From: Deinococcus arboris
GTDB lineage: Bacteria; Deinococcota; Deinococci; Deinococcales; Deinococcaceae
Reading direction: 5' to 3'
NCBI RefSeq assembly: GCF_009755355.1
Contig: NZ_WQLB01000021.1
Span: 16,269 to 80,268, forward strand
Length of the DNA stretch: 64,000 nucleotides
In this document: piece after piece, positions 17,794 to 26,921 of the stretch
Position numbering within the stretch: position 1 is the first letter of the stretch
Layout of the letters: the number at the start of each line of letters is the position of its first letter
Translations under genes and position numbers: made by a program
Notes under the pieces: model-generated
The model's input: the letters and a program-made list of their open reading frames with translations, nothing else
Databases searched by the model: none
What the model was told of the DNA's origin: nothing

Positions 17794-18924
17794 TTACGCC
17801 TTGTGCCACACGTACCGGTTAACATAGTCTGTATAACTCAAAATCAGGCGCAGCACTTTGTCCGAGACGTTGGGCATACTGTAATCCGCCACCAGCCGCA
17901 GGTGCCGGGCGTCATCCCGCCCCTGACTGTCAAGCACAGCGACCGCCTGCACCACTCGCTCAGGGTTCAGGCCAGTCATTATCACTGCAGTTTCTTCCAT
18001 GCCTTCAGGCCGCTCGTGCGTGTCACGCAGCGTCAACGCTGGGAAGTTCAGAATAGAAGCTTCCTCACTGATAGTGCCGCTGTCAGACAACACAGCCCGC
18101 GCGTGCATTTGAAGATGAACGTAGCCGAAAAACCCCAGTGGTTTCATGATTTCCACTCTGGGGTCAAAGGTGAGACCCGCCGCCGCAATTCGCTTCTGAG
18201 TACGAGGATGTGCTGAGAAGATAATCCGCTGTTCGTACTGCTGTGCTAGGGCATTAAGAGTGGCAGCCAGCGCAGCCAGACGCTCGGGCGCGTCTACATT
18301 CTCTTCTCTGTGAGCACTCACCACGAAATACTCACTGCGCTTGAGGCCCAACTCAGTCAGAATGGCCGAGGCATCAATTTGATTGCGGTAGTACGAAAGC
18401 ACTTCAAACATCGGACTTCCTGTCTTTATGACCCGGGCCGGGTCAAAGTTTTCCCTCAAAAGATTCTCGCGCGCAATATCACTATAAGGCAGATTAATAT
18501 CGCTTGTGTGATCAACAATCTTGCGGTTGGTTTCTTCAGGGACACGCTGGTCATAACACCGGTTGCCCGCCTCCATATGAAAGATAGGAATCTTGCGCCG
18601 CTTGGCAGGGATAGCTGCCAAACAGCTATTTGTATCTCCAAGCAGCAACAACGCCTCTGGCTGATATTCTTCCAAGAATGGATCAACCTTGATAAGCACC
18701 TGGCCTATCGTTTCTGCGGCGCTGCTCCCAGCAGCATTCAGAAAGGCGTCTGGTCGACGAACACCCAGTTCATGGAAGAAAATCTCATTCAGCTCGTAGT
18801 CAAAATTCTGACCGGTATGAATAAGCACATGATCGGTGTGCTTATCTAATACAGCGATAACGCGGGAAAGTCGGATGATCTCTGGACGAGTGCCCACAAC
18901 AGTCATCACCTTCATGCGTTTCAC
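17794..18924 (-). CDS. wecB: UDP-GlcNAc 2-epimerase type enzyme (WecB/FnlC)
   Basis: 376 residues, the same length as the WbjD/FnlC enzymes. Motifs: VVGTRPEIIRLSRV at the N-terminus, LIHTGQNFDYELNEIFF, LLLGDTNSCLA, HMEAGNRCYDQRVPEETNR, VSAHREENVDAPERL and SDSGTISEEASI. The family inverts C2 of UDP-N-acetylhexosamines through a glycal intermediate. Beside the FnlA-type dehydratase it is most likely the last step to UDP-L-FucNAc or UDP-L-QuiNAc; UDP-ManNAc formation is the alternative. It overlaps the upstream dehydratase by ATGA. Confidence 0.9.
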   Translation of the reverse strand: MKRMKVMTVVGTRPEIIRLSRVIAVLDKHTDHVLIHTGQNFDYELNEIFFHELGVRRPDAFLNAAGSSAAETIGQVLIKVDPFLEEYQPEALLLLGDTNSCLAAIPAKRRKIPIFHMEAGNRCYDQRVPEETNRKIVDHTSDINLPYSDIARENLLRENFDPARVIKTGSPMFEVLSYYRNQIDASAILTELGLKRSEYFVVSAHREENVDAPERLAALAATLNALAQQYEQRIIFSAHPRTQKRIAAAGLTFDPRVEIMKPLGFFGYVHLQMHARAVLSDSGTISEEASILNFPALTLRDTHERPEGMEETAVIMTGLNPERVVQAVAVLDSQGRDDARHLRLVADYSMPNVSDKVLRLILSYTDYVNRYVWHKA

Positions 18925-19955
18925 TGGCGTCCCACCAAAGTCAGCTCGCGCTGTACATCAGGCAAAGACAATAGCAGTTGTTCTATCTGAGGTACTGTCA
19001 GACGCTCAGTATTGTGTGAAGTGTAGTCCTCCACAGCTTGCTCGTCGGGTTGACCCTCGGTGAAGTATTTTGCGTAATTCAAATCCCGATCATCCATGAA
19101 TACACGCAGATAGTCGCCCATATCTTCGGCCCGCATTAGCTCGCCGGCCGTAGTCAAGGTTTCAAAGAGTTTCTCGGCGTGGCGAGTGCCAATGACTTCA
19201 ATCGGCACGTCAGATTTGAAAAGATTTTTCAGCGCCTGAGCAAGGTCCTGAACTGTGCTAGCTGGCGCTTTTCGCACAAAGATATCGCCCTGCCGAGCAT
19301 TTTGAAAGGCAAATAAGACCAGGTCGATAGCGCTGCGCAATGACAGCAGAAACCGGGTCATCTGTGGGTCAGTGACAGTTAGTGGTTGACCCTGTTTCAT
19401 CTGATTGATAAACAGCGGAATCACCGAGCCACGTGAATACATGACGTTGCCATAGCGCACACAGCTAATCTTGGTCTCACCTTCATTCAACTGTCGAGCC
19501 GCTGCTTGCGCTACTTTTTCCATTAAACCTTTGGTCATACCCATCGCATTGACGGGCAGCACAGCCTTATCCGTACTCAAGCAAACCAAGGACTCAATCT
19601 GATGATTAATAGCAGATTCGACCACATTGTGTGAGCCGACCACATTCGTCATAAGCGCCTGCATAGGAAAGAATTCACAGGAGGGCACTTGCTTCAGAGC
19701 AGCAGCATGAAAAGCAAGATCAACTCCTCGTATAGCCTGATCTACACTGTCACGCTCACGAACATCACCAATATAGAAACGGATACGTGCATCTTTCAGT
19801 TTTAAGCGCATCAGTTCTTGCTTTAATTCGTCACGACTAAAAATGCGAATTTCCTTAACATCGGTTTCGCGGATTACGTCTAAAAATTCGTGACCGAAAG
19901 ACCCTGTACCGCCTGTTATGAGGACGGTCTTACCTTTAAAATCTTGAGCGTTCAT
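18921..19955 (-). CDS. UDP-GlcNAc 4,6-dehydratase/5-epimerase, FnlA/CapE/WbjB type
   Basis: 344 residues, soluble, matching FnlA/CapE/WbjB in size. It has VLITGGTGSFGHEF, IRFYIGDVRERDSV, LAFHAAALKQVPSCEFFP and CLSTDKAVLPVNAMGMTKGL with Met in place of the catalytic Tyr, then RYGNVMYSRGSVIPLF. The family makes UDP-2-acetamido-2,6-dideoxy-L-arabino-4-hexulose from UDP-GlcNAc, the entry to L-FucNAc and L-QuiNAc. The usual partner reductase (WbjC/CapF) is not adjacent; the RmlD-like gene at 9443 probably replaces it. Confidence 0.9.
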   Translation of the reverse strand: MNAQDFKGKTVLITGGTGSFGHEFLDVIRETDVKEIRIFSRDELKQELMRLKLKDARIRFYIGDVRERDSVDQAIRGVDLAFHAAALKQVPSCEFFPMQALMTNVVGSHNVVESAINHQIESLVCLSTDKAVLPVNAMGMTKGLMEKVAQAAARQLNEGETKISCVRYGNVMYSRGSVIPLFINQMKQGQPLTVTDPQMTRFLLSLRSAIDLVLFAFQNARQGDIFVRKAPASTVQDLAQALKNLFKSDVPIEVIGTRHAEKLFETLTTAGELMRAEDMGDYLRVFMDDRDLNYAKYFTEGQPDEQAVEDYTSHNTERLTVPQIEQLLLSLPDVQRELTLVGRQ

Positions 19956-19957
19956 TT

Positions 19958-21103
19958 TTAACCTCTTCTGAATGGTTGAGAGAAAAGCTGAAGGTTCTGT
20001 TCACGAACCTCCTCCTGGCCTTCTACTGCACGTGCATAGGCAACACACCGTTCAGCCCTGACCTGCCGCTCATCAGCGGAACAGTGCAACAAAGCTTCAA
20101 TGGCCTGGGCAAATCTCTTGGGCTGATTGAGGGGTATGACATAGCCTATGCCAGCTTCCTCTAAATCTTGCCAGGGTGTTTGATCACTGAGAATTACGGG
20201 CGTTCCTGCCGACAGTGCTTCAGGAATAACATGGCCGTAATTTTCGCCTTGGGTGGGAAAAAGAAACGCGCTGTATTTAGCGAAAGTAGGGCGCACCTGG
20301 TCATATTCTAGAAGACCACAATATTTCACAGTTATATGCGGTGGCAAAGCGCTGATCTTCTGCCGACATAGTCTCCAATAGGCTTCATCCTCAATCGGAC
20401 CATAAATGTCTAAGCTGACCTCTTGCTTGCACATCGCAAGACATTCCAAAGAATAATGTAAGTTCTTTTTCGGAGTGATGCGTGATATGTAAGCTAAGTC
20501 ATATAAGTGATCCCCCACTACAAATTCGCCCAACATAAAAGGGTCCGGTGCCACAAAAATATCCTTTACATTTCCAATAACATGCCTAATATCCTCTAAT
20601 TCATGAGAAGTTGAAGCATGCCAATAAATATTATCTAATATTTTCATCTTATTTAAGACTACTCTATATATATCTTTTTTCCACTTTTTTATAGAATACG
20701 CACCAAGAGAAAATTCACCTCGCGGTGCTAAAATGAGCTGCATCTTTATAACACCTAAGCGACGTAATAGTAGAAATGAGAAGCTTAGAGGCGAGAAGAA
20801 AGAATTTAGATATACTGTTCGCGCCCCAGAGATTTGGGCATATTGCATTAAGTCCCGCAGAGATAGTTCCGGCTCATCTAGGTATAGGACGTCAGCCTGC
20901 CCCACCCGCGTCACTTGCCCTGCTGGTAGATGTTGGTAGACCGTTCCATCAATATCTTTGCGGCGCGTTAAAATGAGGAAGCGTAATTGGTCTCCCAGCA
21001 AGGTCGTGAGGTTAGCAATAGTGGTGACTGGCCCACCAGCCTTATGGCCGGGCAAATAGTAATCTAGTACTATTAGAACGTCATAGTTCAGTGTTGTCTT
21101 CAA
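19958..21103 (-). CDS. Glycosyltransferase family 4
   Basis: 381 residues; the second Rossmann half carries LAYISRITPKKNLHYSLECL, VKYCGLLEYDQVRP and FPTQGENYGHVIPEALSAG, the EX7E donor motif of GT4 enzymes. The N-terminus (VLDYYLPGHKAGGPVTTIANL) is the acceptor side. The middle of the gene, about 20440-20830, is clearly richer in A+T than the chromosome, a sign of acquisition. Sugar specificity is unknown. It is coupled to the upstream transferase by ATGA. Confidence 0.88.
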   Translation of the reverse strand: MKTTLNYDVLIVLDYYLPGHKAGGPVTTIANLTTLLGDQLRFLILTRRKDIDGTVYQHLPAGQVTRVGQADVLYLDEPELSLRDLMQYAQISGARTVYLNSFFSPLSFSFLLLRRLGVIKMQLILAPRGEFSLGAYSIKKWKKDIYRVVLNKMKILDNIYWHASTSHELEDIRHVIGNVKDIFVAPDPFMLGEFVVGDHLYDLAYISRITPKKNLHYSLECLAMCKQEVSLDIYGPIEDEAYWRLCRQKISALPPHITVKYCGLLEYDQVRPTFAKYSAFLFPTQGENYGHVIPEALSAGTPVILSDQTPWQDLEEAGIGYVIPLNQPKRFAQAIEALLHCSADERQVRAERCVAYARAVEGQEEVREQNLQLFSQPFRRG

Positions 21104-22278
21104 AGGAAGCCTCTCAGGAAACCCAAAATACGTTGGCCTTGAAATGACCAGGCCTTCTGCTTGTGGACGAACGTTTGTGCGTTTTGTGCCCGTAAGCGGG
21201 CCTCTTGATTTGAGATCATCACCTGCTCAATGGATTTTGCCAATGCATCTGGAGATTCGTCAGGTATCAGATGCAGAAAGGGTAGATAGTCCTTTGGTAG
21301 GCTTCTAAAGTGCGTTGAGACAACAGGCAGGCCCAGAGCTAGATATTCGATGAGCTTGGATGGAAAAACATACCGGCTGTCAAGGCGTTTATCGCTGCGG
21401 TGATTCACTAATACGTCACTGCGTGCATAGAGTTGACGCAGTCCATCCATATCCAACAAACCGTGATACAAGATGCGACTATCGCGCGCGGCCGCAGTCT
21501 GCACAGCGGTCTGAAGTCGGCCTTGACCTGCCACATGTAGGCGGACATTTGCAGGAAGCCAGGCCAAAGCGTCTATCATAACGTCCACACCATTGTAAGC
21601 TTCCAGAGCACCTGCAAAAACAATGTTGAATGTGTCATCACTGGCTACTACTTCCGGCGCATATTGCTGCTGCTGCCAGTTCAGTCCACCTTCTACCACC
21701 AGTGTGGGCCGGTCAGGCATCAATTCACGGCTAATGAGTTCCGTTCCTACCACAGCCCCAGCCAGCTTTGGTAACACGCGACCAGCCCACCAGTATTCCC
21801 CCCGCTGGAACAGGCCATTGGCAACAGTGGCCCCAGGAACATCGACATCGTAGACAACTGGAATGTAAGGAATTCGCAGAACTTTGGAAAGTACGATGAG
21901 GGGCGCCGCCACAAATGTGTTGACGTTATAACTCATCAGAACCTGGGGCCGACTACGCCTGCTGAGAGCATAAGTGCCAGTCAGGATGCCCCCTGCCAGC
22001 GAGAGCTGTTTTGCGTAAGGCAGATTGACGAAGGAAATGAGGCGCTGCTGATGCCTTCCACCCAGCCAACTTCCCTGAATCCACAGTTGTTTCCCTCTAG
22101 GAAAAGCAGGAACAGGTTGAAAGCCAAGCACGGTCAATTCGGCTCCCTCATCTGCCATGCCGTCAAGCAAACCTTGTTGCGCCAGATTGCCTGCTCTTGA
22201 AAAAGCAGACGTACGGTACATGGCTGTGTCAGGTACGACACTGCCAACAAACAGAATTTTGATGGGGCGTTGCGTCAT
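21100..22278 (-). CDS. Glycosyltransferase family 4
   Basis: 392 residues, GT-B fold: IKILFVGSVVPD at the N-terminus, IVFAGALEAYNGVDVMIDAL, LHVAGQGRLQTAVQ, and VFPSKLIEYLALGLPVVSTH at the donor site. ATG 22278 overlaps the stop of the polymerase gene (ATGA), which fixes the start; a longer in-frame extension to 22332 would run into the upstream gene. It probably adds one sugar of the repeat unit on the cytoplasmic face. Donor unknown. Confidence 0.88.
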   Translation of the reverse strand: MTQRPIKILFVGSVVPDTAMYRTSAFSRAGNLAQQGLLDGMADEGAELTVLGFQPVPAFPRGKQLWIQGSWLGGRHQQRLISFVNLPYAKQLSLAGGILTGTYALSRRSRPQVLMSYNVNTFVAAPLIVLSKVLRIPYIPVVYDVDVPGATVANGLFQRGEYWWAGRVLPKLAGAVVGTELISRELMPDRPTLVVEGGLNWQQQQYAPEVVASDDTFNIVFAGALEAYNGVDVMIDALAWLPANVRLHVAGQGRLQTAVQTAAARDSRILYHGLLDMDGLRQLYARSDVLVNHRSDKRLDSRYVFPSKLIEYLALGLPVVSTHFRSLPKDYLPFLHLIPDESPDALAKSIEQVMISNQEARLRAQNAQTFVHKQKAWSFQGQRILGFLRGFL

Positions 22279-23585
22279 GTCAATCTCCGACTGGCCATAG
22301 TAAAGCGTATACCCTGACGGCTCACGGCCCACATGAAGAAAATGGCGAGATACGTCCAGAGCGCTTCACCACTCTGTCCTATCTGATTATTCGACGAGAA
22401 ATAGAACAAAACGGTGACGTGCAAGGCAACAAGATTCAGAGCCCAAATATTTCTAGATTCTATAGTGTCACGCCAAGTCGTGTAGAGGACTATTCCAAAC
22501 AAAATGCAGAACAGAGGAATTCCCCAAAATCCCAGATCGGAAGCAAGCCAGAGATACATAGATGACCAGTACCTCTCCTTTAGCCAGCCATATTTCTCTA
22601 TCCTCGCAGGATAGGTTTGTTCTTCGAAATCATGTATGCCCGTAAGGGTCTCGTACTGACGCAAAATGAATGGAGATGTCCCCAAACCATATAGAGGTAT
22701 GAAAGGTTCACGCAGAGCCAAGCCCATAGCGAAATAGCCTTGGGTAATGTAGTTTGAAAGGCCGACTACTAGTGTTCGACTTGCCTCCGGCACTGCTTGG
22801 AGCAGCGCATTCTGTGGGTCTACCCGTGTGTTGCCCGGCGGAAAATAGCCAGAAACAATGGACGAACCTGCCCTCGAACTCATGGTGGCCGAGAAGAAGC
22901 TAGTGAAAATGCCTGCCAATACCAATATCAAGAGAACGCCAAATACTATACGCCTTACGGTAAGCTTAAGAAGTCCCGCAGCTACAGCAGTTAATAAGAG
23001 AATAGGTATAGTGACGGCATAATCACCTATTGCTTTATTCGTACCCATGGCCACAAACAGAGCGATATTCATCATAATTAAGATGACAGACCAAAATCGG
23101 GTCTTCCGACCAATCTGATTCCAGTAAAATATAGATAGAGGAAAGTAGATGTAAATTAGGGGTCCTAGAAAAATGCGGATATATTCGATGACAGCTCCCG
23201 CACCCGTTTCTCTATAAATAAGCGAACGAGCATACGCCTCACCAGGTGCTCTAAGCCCTCCAAAAAAGTCAGGAAGGAGAATCCCTGTACGCGCCAGAGA
23301 AGTTAAAGGGAAAATAAGAAAGTTAACGATTAAAGATATCGTGAATACCTGGCGCAGATTTACATCTTGCTTAATAGGTTTGCGATAAAGGACGTGTGCA
23401 ATGACGTATCCTAATGCAATTGAAGATTGATAAAGCAGAGCAAAAAAGAATATCTCATTGCTATTCTGATTATAGTACTTCCATGGCCCGAACCGGAATA
23501 GTAATATAGTCAAAAGCAGATATAGCTCAAATAAAAGGAGTGGCGCCATGAGTTTTAGAAATGACAGCCTACTCACTTTTCGCAT
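22275..23585 (-). CDS. Wzy-like polysaccharide repeat-unit polymerase
   Basis: 436 residues with about eleven membrane segments and a large outside loop around residues 225-330 (MSSRAGSSIVSGYFPPGNTR; LSNYITQGYFAMGLALREPF; LYGLGTSPF). The YFAMGLAL loop and the C-terminal SSNNQIGQSGEALWTYL are like Wzy proteins, which are poorly conserved in sequence. It would join undecaprenyl-linked repeat units in the periplasm-side compartment. Position between wzx and two glycosyltransferases supports the call. AT-rich relative to the flanks. Overlaps wzx by 17 bp. Confidence 0.8.
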   Translation of the reverse strand: MRKVSRLSFLKLMAPLLLFELYLLLTILLFRFGPWKYYNQNSNEIFFFALLYQSSIALGYVIAHVLYRKPIKQDVNLRQVFTISLIVNFLIFPLTSLARTGILLPDFFGGLRAPGEAYARSLIYRETGAGAVIEYIRIFLGPLIYIYFPLSIFYWNQIGRKTRFWSVILIMMNIALFVAMGTNKAIGDYAVTIPILLLTAVAAGLLKLTVRRIVFGVLLILVLAGIFTSFFSATMSSRAGSSIVSGYFPPGNTRVDPQNALLQAVPEASRTLVVGLSNYITQGYFAMGLALREPFIPLYGLGTSPFILRQYETLTGIHDFEEQTYPARIEKYGWLKERYWSSMYLWLASDLGFWGIPLFCILFGIVLYTTWRDTIESRNIWALNLVALHVTVLFYFSSNNQIGQSGEALWTYLAIFFMWAVSRQGIRFTMASRRLT

Positions 23586-25017
23586 CCTTATTGTTTATAT
23601 AGAGCTGAAGTAGCAGTGAGCCAACAAGGACAACAAACACAGCGAACGACCATTCTATACTCCGTTCTCTAATAAAACCCACTATCACCAAGGCCCCAAG
23701 CACAAGTAGCCACTGTCTGTCAGGAGTGTTCAGACGCGTAGCGTTCCTCGCGGACATAATGAGCAGACTCAGCATAGCGACGCACAGACCAATCAGAAGC
23801 AGCCCACTCACGCCAAATGCTCGCCCTAACACCAATACTAGGCTTACTTTCACGAGTGCCTCAACCATGAGCACAGCGAACGCCAGCCGAGACGGCGCCA
23901 TGGCGCGGTTAAGGGTATTGTGCAGATAGGACCGTGTAGTCAAAAACATCTGGATTGCCATGAGGGTATTCACTGCGCCGCCCAGGTAAAACTGGGGGCC
24001 AATCCACCATCCCACAAACCACTCGTTTAGCACCACGAAGCTTCCACCAAGTGCCAGCGATAAGACACTATGCAAGTGCAGCAGCCGGCGGTAAGCAGTC
24101 TGGCTGCCGTCTGCTCCATGCCGTGCAAAGAGGTGTGCAAAGCCCGCGAAATTGGCCGCCCCTAATGTCTCAATAACGCTTCTGGCTACATCGGCTGTTC
24201 GCCTCATGGTATTGAACTGTGTTGCGATGTGGGCACCGAACAAAGACCCCACAAGAAAATTATCGCTCTGATTGCTGACGGCGTACCCCAGCGCACCCAG
24301 ACCACTGTAAGGCATCACCGCCAGGCCTTCTCTGAGCTGGTGGCGGCCTGGCGGCGCCATACGCACCAGCCGCTCACGCTGAAAGAGCCCGAAGGCGATT
24401 ATCCCTCCTATCAGCCCTATCAGTGCCCTAACGAACATGCCATAAGCAATGGCCCGAATGCCAGCTCCATGCAGTAGAGCCCACCAACTCATACCCATGC
24501 CCAGGACACTGCCACAGACCACAGCACCCATGGTGATCAAGGGAGCCTGTAAGGCCCGTGCGAGGCCAGTGAACGCATAGGTCACAATCGTAAGCGCCAC
24601 TGCCCACAACCCCCACACAAAGGCTGCCGCCAAGTCACTTTTCGCGGCATTATCTAATTGAAAAGGTTGGTATACGAGGTCTGCTCCCAGAGAGCCGATG
24701 ACAACGACGACGACGGCTAAGGTAAGCAGAAGGACCAGTGTGCTGGAAAACCAAGCACTCAGCTCCTGCGAATCTTCTTGAGCATAAGCTGTACTCATCT
24801 TCTGAATCGCATAATTGGTCAGGCCAAAATCAAAAGCCTGAAGCCACAAGAGCAGGTCCCCTGATGCTACCCACGCGCCATTAAGTTTGGTTCCAACAGT
24901 ACGAATCAGAAGTGGCGTAAGAAAAAGAAGTTGAAAAGTCAGGACCGAGAAGTTAAGAAGTGTGCCGGCAAAGGTAATCCTTGACGCCCGACGCAAATGG
25001 CGCTCACTAATGGTCAT
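23569..25017 (-). CDS. Wzx-like oligosaccharide flippase
   Basis: 482 residues with 12-14 membrane segments, of the polysaccharide transporter/MOP flippase kind: N-terminal ASRITFAGTLLNFSVLTFQL, LLWLQAFDFGLTNYAIQKMS, VSNQSDNFLVGSLFGAHIATQF. It would move the lipid-linked repeat unit across the membrane. It lies 27 nt after the BY-kinase gene in the same direction and overlaps wzy, so these form one transcription unit. Confidence 0.85.
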   Translation of the reverse strand: MTISERHLRRASRITFAGTLLNFSVLTFQLLFLTPLLIRTVGTKLNGAWVASGDLLLWLQAFDFGLTNYAIQKMSTAYAQEDSQELSAWFSSTLVLLLTLAVVVVVIGSLGADLVYQPFQLDNAAKSDLAAAFVWGLWAVALTIVTYAFTGLARALQAPLITMGAVVCGSVLGMGMSWWALLHGAGIRAIAYGMFVRALIGLIGGIIAFGLFQRERLVRMAPPGRHQLREGLAVMPYSGLGALGYAVSNQSDNFLVGSLFGAHIATQFNTMRRTADVARSVIETLGAANFAGFAHLFARHGADGSQTAYRRLLHLHSVLSLALGGSFVVLNEWFVGWWIGPQFYLGGAVNTLMAIQMFLTTRSYLHNTLNRAMAPSRLAFAVLMVEALVKVSLVLVLGRAFGVSGLLLIGLCVAMLSLLIMSARNATRLNTPDRQWLLVLGALVIVGFIRERSIEWSFAVFVVLVGSLLLQLYINNKDAKSE

Positions 25018-25044
25018 TGCACTCTGGTCCCCGTTGGTATAGCC

Positions 25045-26673
25045 TCACGCCCTTTCGGCAGGGCTGTAAGAGTAAGAATAATTGTAAGTGCTCTCTTCAC
25101 GAAGGTTAGCTTTATTAATCACCGAGCCAATTACCTTGAGGCCGGCCCGCTCGGCTCTTCTTAGCGCGTTCGCAGCGCCGTGAACGTTTGTCTGACCATA
25201 TTCCACAACCATAATTACAGCATCTGTGTAAGGGCCTAGAACCAGACCGTCAGCCAACGCCAGGAGCGGCGCCGTGTCAATCAACACCACATCGTAATAT
25301 TGCCGCCACAGCGCCAGCGCCTGTGCAATATCTGCTTGGTTAAATACGCTCAAACTGTTGGCCGTTCCAGGCCCAGCAGGCAAAACATCTAGGTTGGGCT
25401 CGACTTGCAGGACTTCCACTTCGTGCGGTCTAAGCAGTCCCTCCTGGGTGGTGCGGATACCACCACTACTCCCCAGGACTTTCCACGCGCCAGTTTCGTC
25501 GTATTTCTTCCAGACAGCGGCCTGAGTCCCCCGGCGCAAATCAGCATCCACAATCAGGACTCTCTGGCCACTGGCCGCCATGCCATCGGCTAGGGTAGCA
25601 GTCACACTGCTTTTGCCTTCGCCAGGAGCCGTACTAGTAATCATGATCACAGGCTGCGGACGGTTGGCCAGAGCGGCCATCAGATTCACCTTCAGGAACC
25701 CTACCGCTTCGTATAGACCAGCCTGCCGTGCTGCCCGAACAATGCCGCGCAGCAGAACGTCCCGCTGCCGCATGCGTGGCAGAGTGGCAAGTGTGGGAAG
25801 GCCCAGAGGCAACAAGTCCTCTTCTGTCCTTACAGTCCGGTCCGATACACTGACCAGGCCAGCCCCAGCTACGCTGAGGAGAAGACCAACCAGGCCTGCT
25901 AGCACGGCATTTCGCAGCGGTTTAGGTGAAACCGGGAGTCGCGGCGTTTGGGCTGTAACCAGCGGTGCCAAGACACCAACAGCAGAATTTTCCAATATGG
26001 CCAACTGAACGCGGCTGTCCTGAATACGTGCCCGACGAGTAGAGAGAGTTTGCCGCTCCGCAACGCTCAGGGCCCCACCATTAAGTTGAGTGGTGATTTC
26101 ATCAAGCTGCGCATCAAAGCCTTGCAAGCCACGCCTGATGGTCGTAAGGCCTCGGCCACGGTCCCAATCCACTAGCGCCTCGCTGGTGAGATTTGCCAAG
26201 GCCTGCGCCGCTTCTGGAGTGCGTGCTCTTGAGGACACAGTGTAGGTTCCATTACCACTAAAATCTAACCGGGACGTCAAACTCAGGGTTCTCAATTTTT
26301 GATCCTGTATTTCCCGCCTGATACCCTGCACAAGACGTGCGCGCTCTTCTGCAGGAATAGTGTCGTCCTGTTCTAACAAACGAAGAACAGGGAATAAAAT
26401 TTGCTCACTTTGAAGAGCCTGCGCCAAAACACCCTCTGGCAACGGCGGCGCACTGACAGTCGCTTGACCTGCCACTGTATCTGGCGTTGTTGAAGTGTTG
26501 CTGGCAATTAGGGTAGCCGCCGATTCATAGGTGGCAGCCTGCTGACGACTGAAGGCAAAGGAGGCCAAAGCAAGCAGGGCTGGGATGGCAAGTACCCATA
26601 TCAAATTGCGTTTAAGGGCCCGCCAAAGAAAGCTAATGTCGATCTCTCTGATTTGAGATTCCTTGTTATTCAT
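25045..26673 (-). CDS. Wzz chain-length regulator fused to BY-type tyrosine kinase
   Basis: 542 residues. The N-terminus is a Wzz domain: IDISFLWRALKRNLIWVLAIPAL membrane helix, an outside coiled region and a second helix near 250 (AVLAGLVGLLLSVAGAGLV). The C-terminal BY-kinase has Walker A in TSTAPGEGKSSVTATLADG, Walker A' VLIVDADLRRGTQ, Walker B VVLIDTAPLLALADG and a terminal tyrosine cluster (STYNYSYSYSPAERA) for autophosphorylation. Such proteins set chain length and control polymer export. AGGAG precedes the ATG by 7 nt, and that ribosome site abuts a terminator-like hairpin. Confidence 0.93.
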   Translation of the reverse strand: MNNKESQIREIDISFLWRALKRNLIWVLAIPALLALASFAFSRQQAATYESAATLIASNTSTTPDTVAGQATVSAPPLPEGVLAQALQSEQILFPVLRLLEQDDTIPAEERARLVQGIRREIQDQKLRTLSLTSRLDFSGNGTYTVSSRARTPEAAQALANLTSEALVDWDRGRGLTTIRRGLQGFDAQLDEITTQLNGGALSVAERQTLSTRRARIQDSRVQLAILENSAVGVLAPLVTAQTPRLPVSPKPLRNAVLAGLVGLLLSVAGAGLVSVSDRTVRTEEDLLPLGLPTLATLPRMRQRDVLLRGIVRAARQAGLYEAVGFLKVNLMAALANRPQPVIMITSTAPGEGKSSVTATLADGMAASGQRVLIVDADLRRGTQAAVWKKYDETGAWKVLGSSGGIRTTQEGLLRPHEVEVLQVEPNLDVLPAGPGTANSLSVFNQADIAQALALWRQYYDVVLIDTAPLLALADGLVLGPYTDAVIMVVEYGQTNVHGAANALRRAERAGLKVIGSVINKANLREESTYNYSYSYSPAERA

Positions 26674-26686
26674 ACCCTGCTCCTAT

Positions 26687-26730
26687 AAAAAACCGTCCGC
26701 TGCCCAGAAATACTTTCTGAGAAGGGACGG
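26687..26730 (-). terminator. Terminator-like leader hairpin before the BY-kinase gene
   Basis: On the minus strand CCGTCC (26730-26725) pairs with GGACGG (26698-26693), with an inner stem CAGAAA/TTTCTG, followed at once by six T (26692-26687). The T-run touches the AGGAG ribosome site, 13 nt before the ATG at 26673. The gene it precedes starts a long operon, so this may be an attenuator; it could also end an upstream minus transcript, but none is present there. Confidence 0.65.
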
Positions 26731-26921
26731 CTCTATGTGCTTCTCAAACGTCACGCCGCCCTATAATAATCCCAAAAGATGACTCAGTTGATCGCGCGCG
26801 GCGCAAATTCGCCTCATTAAGCCGCCGCTGATGATTGGGTGTGGTCTCTCTGGCCCCAATGCTGCGCGCCACGGCGCCTCAGTACAGAACGCGCCCTGTG
26901 AGGGTGATCTAGAGTAAGCTC

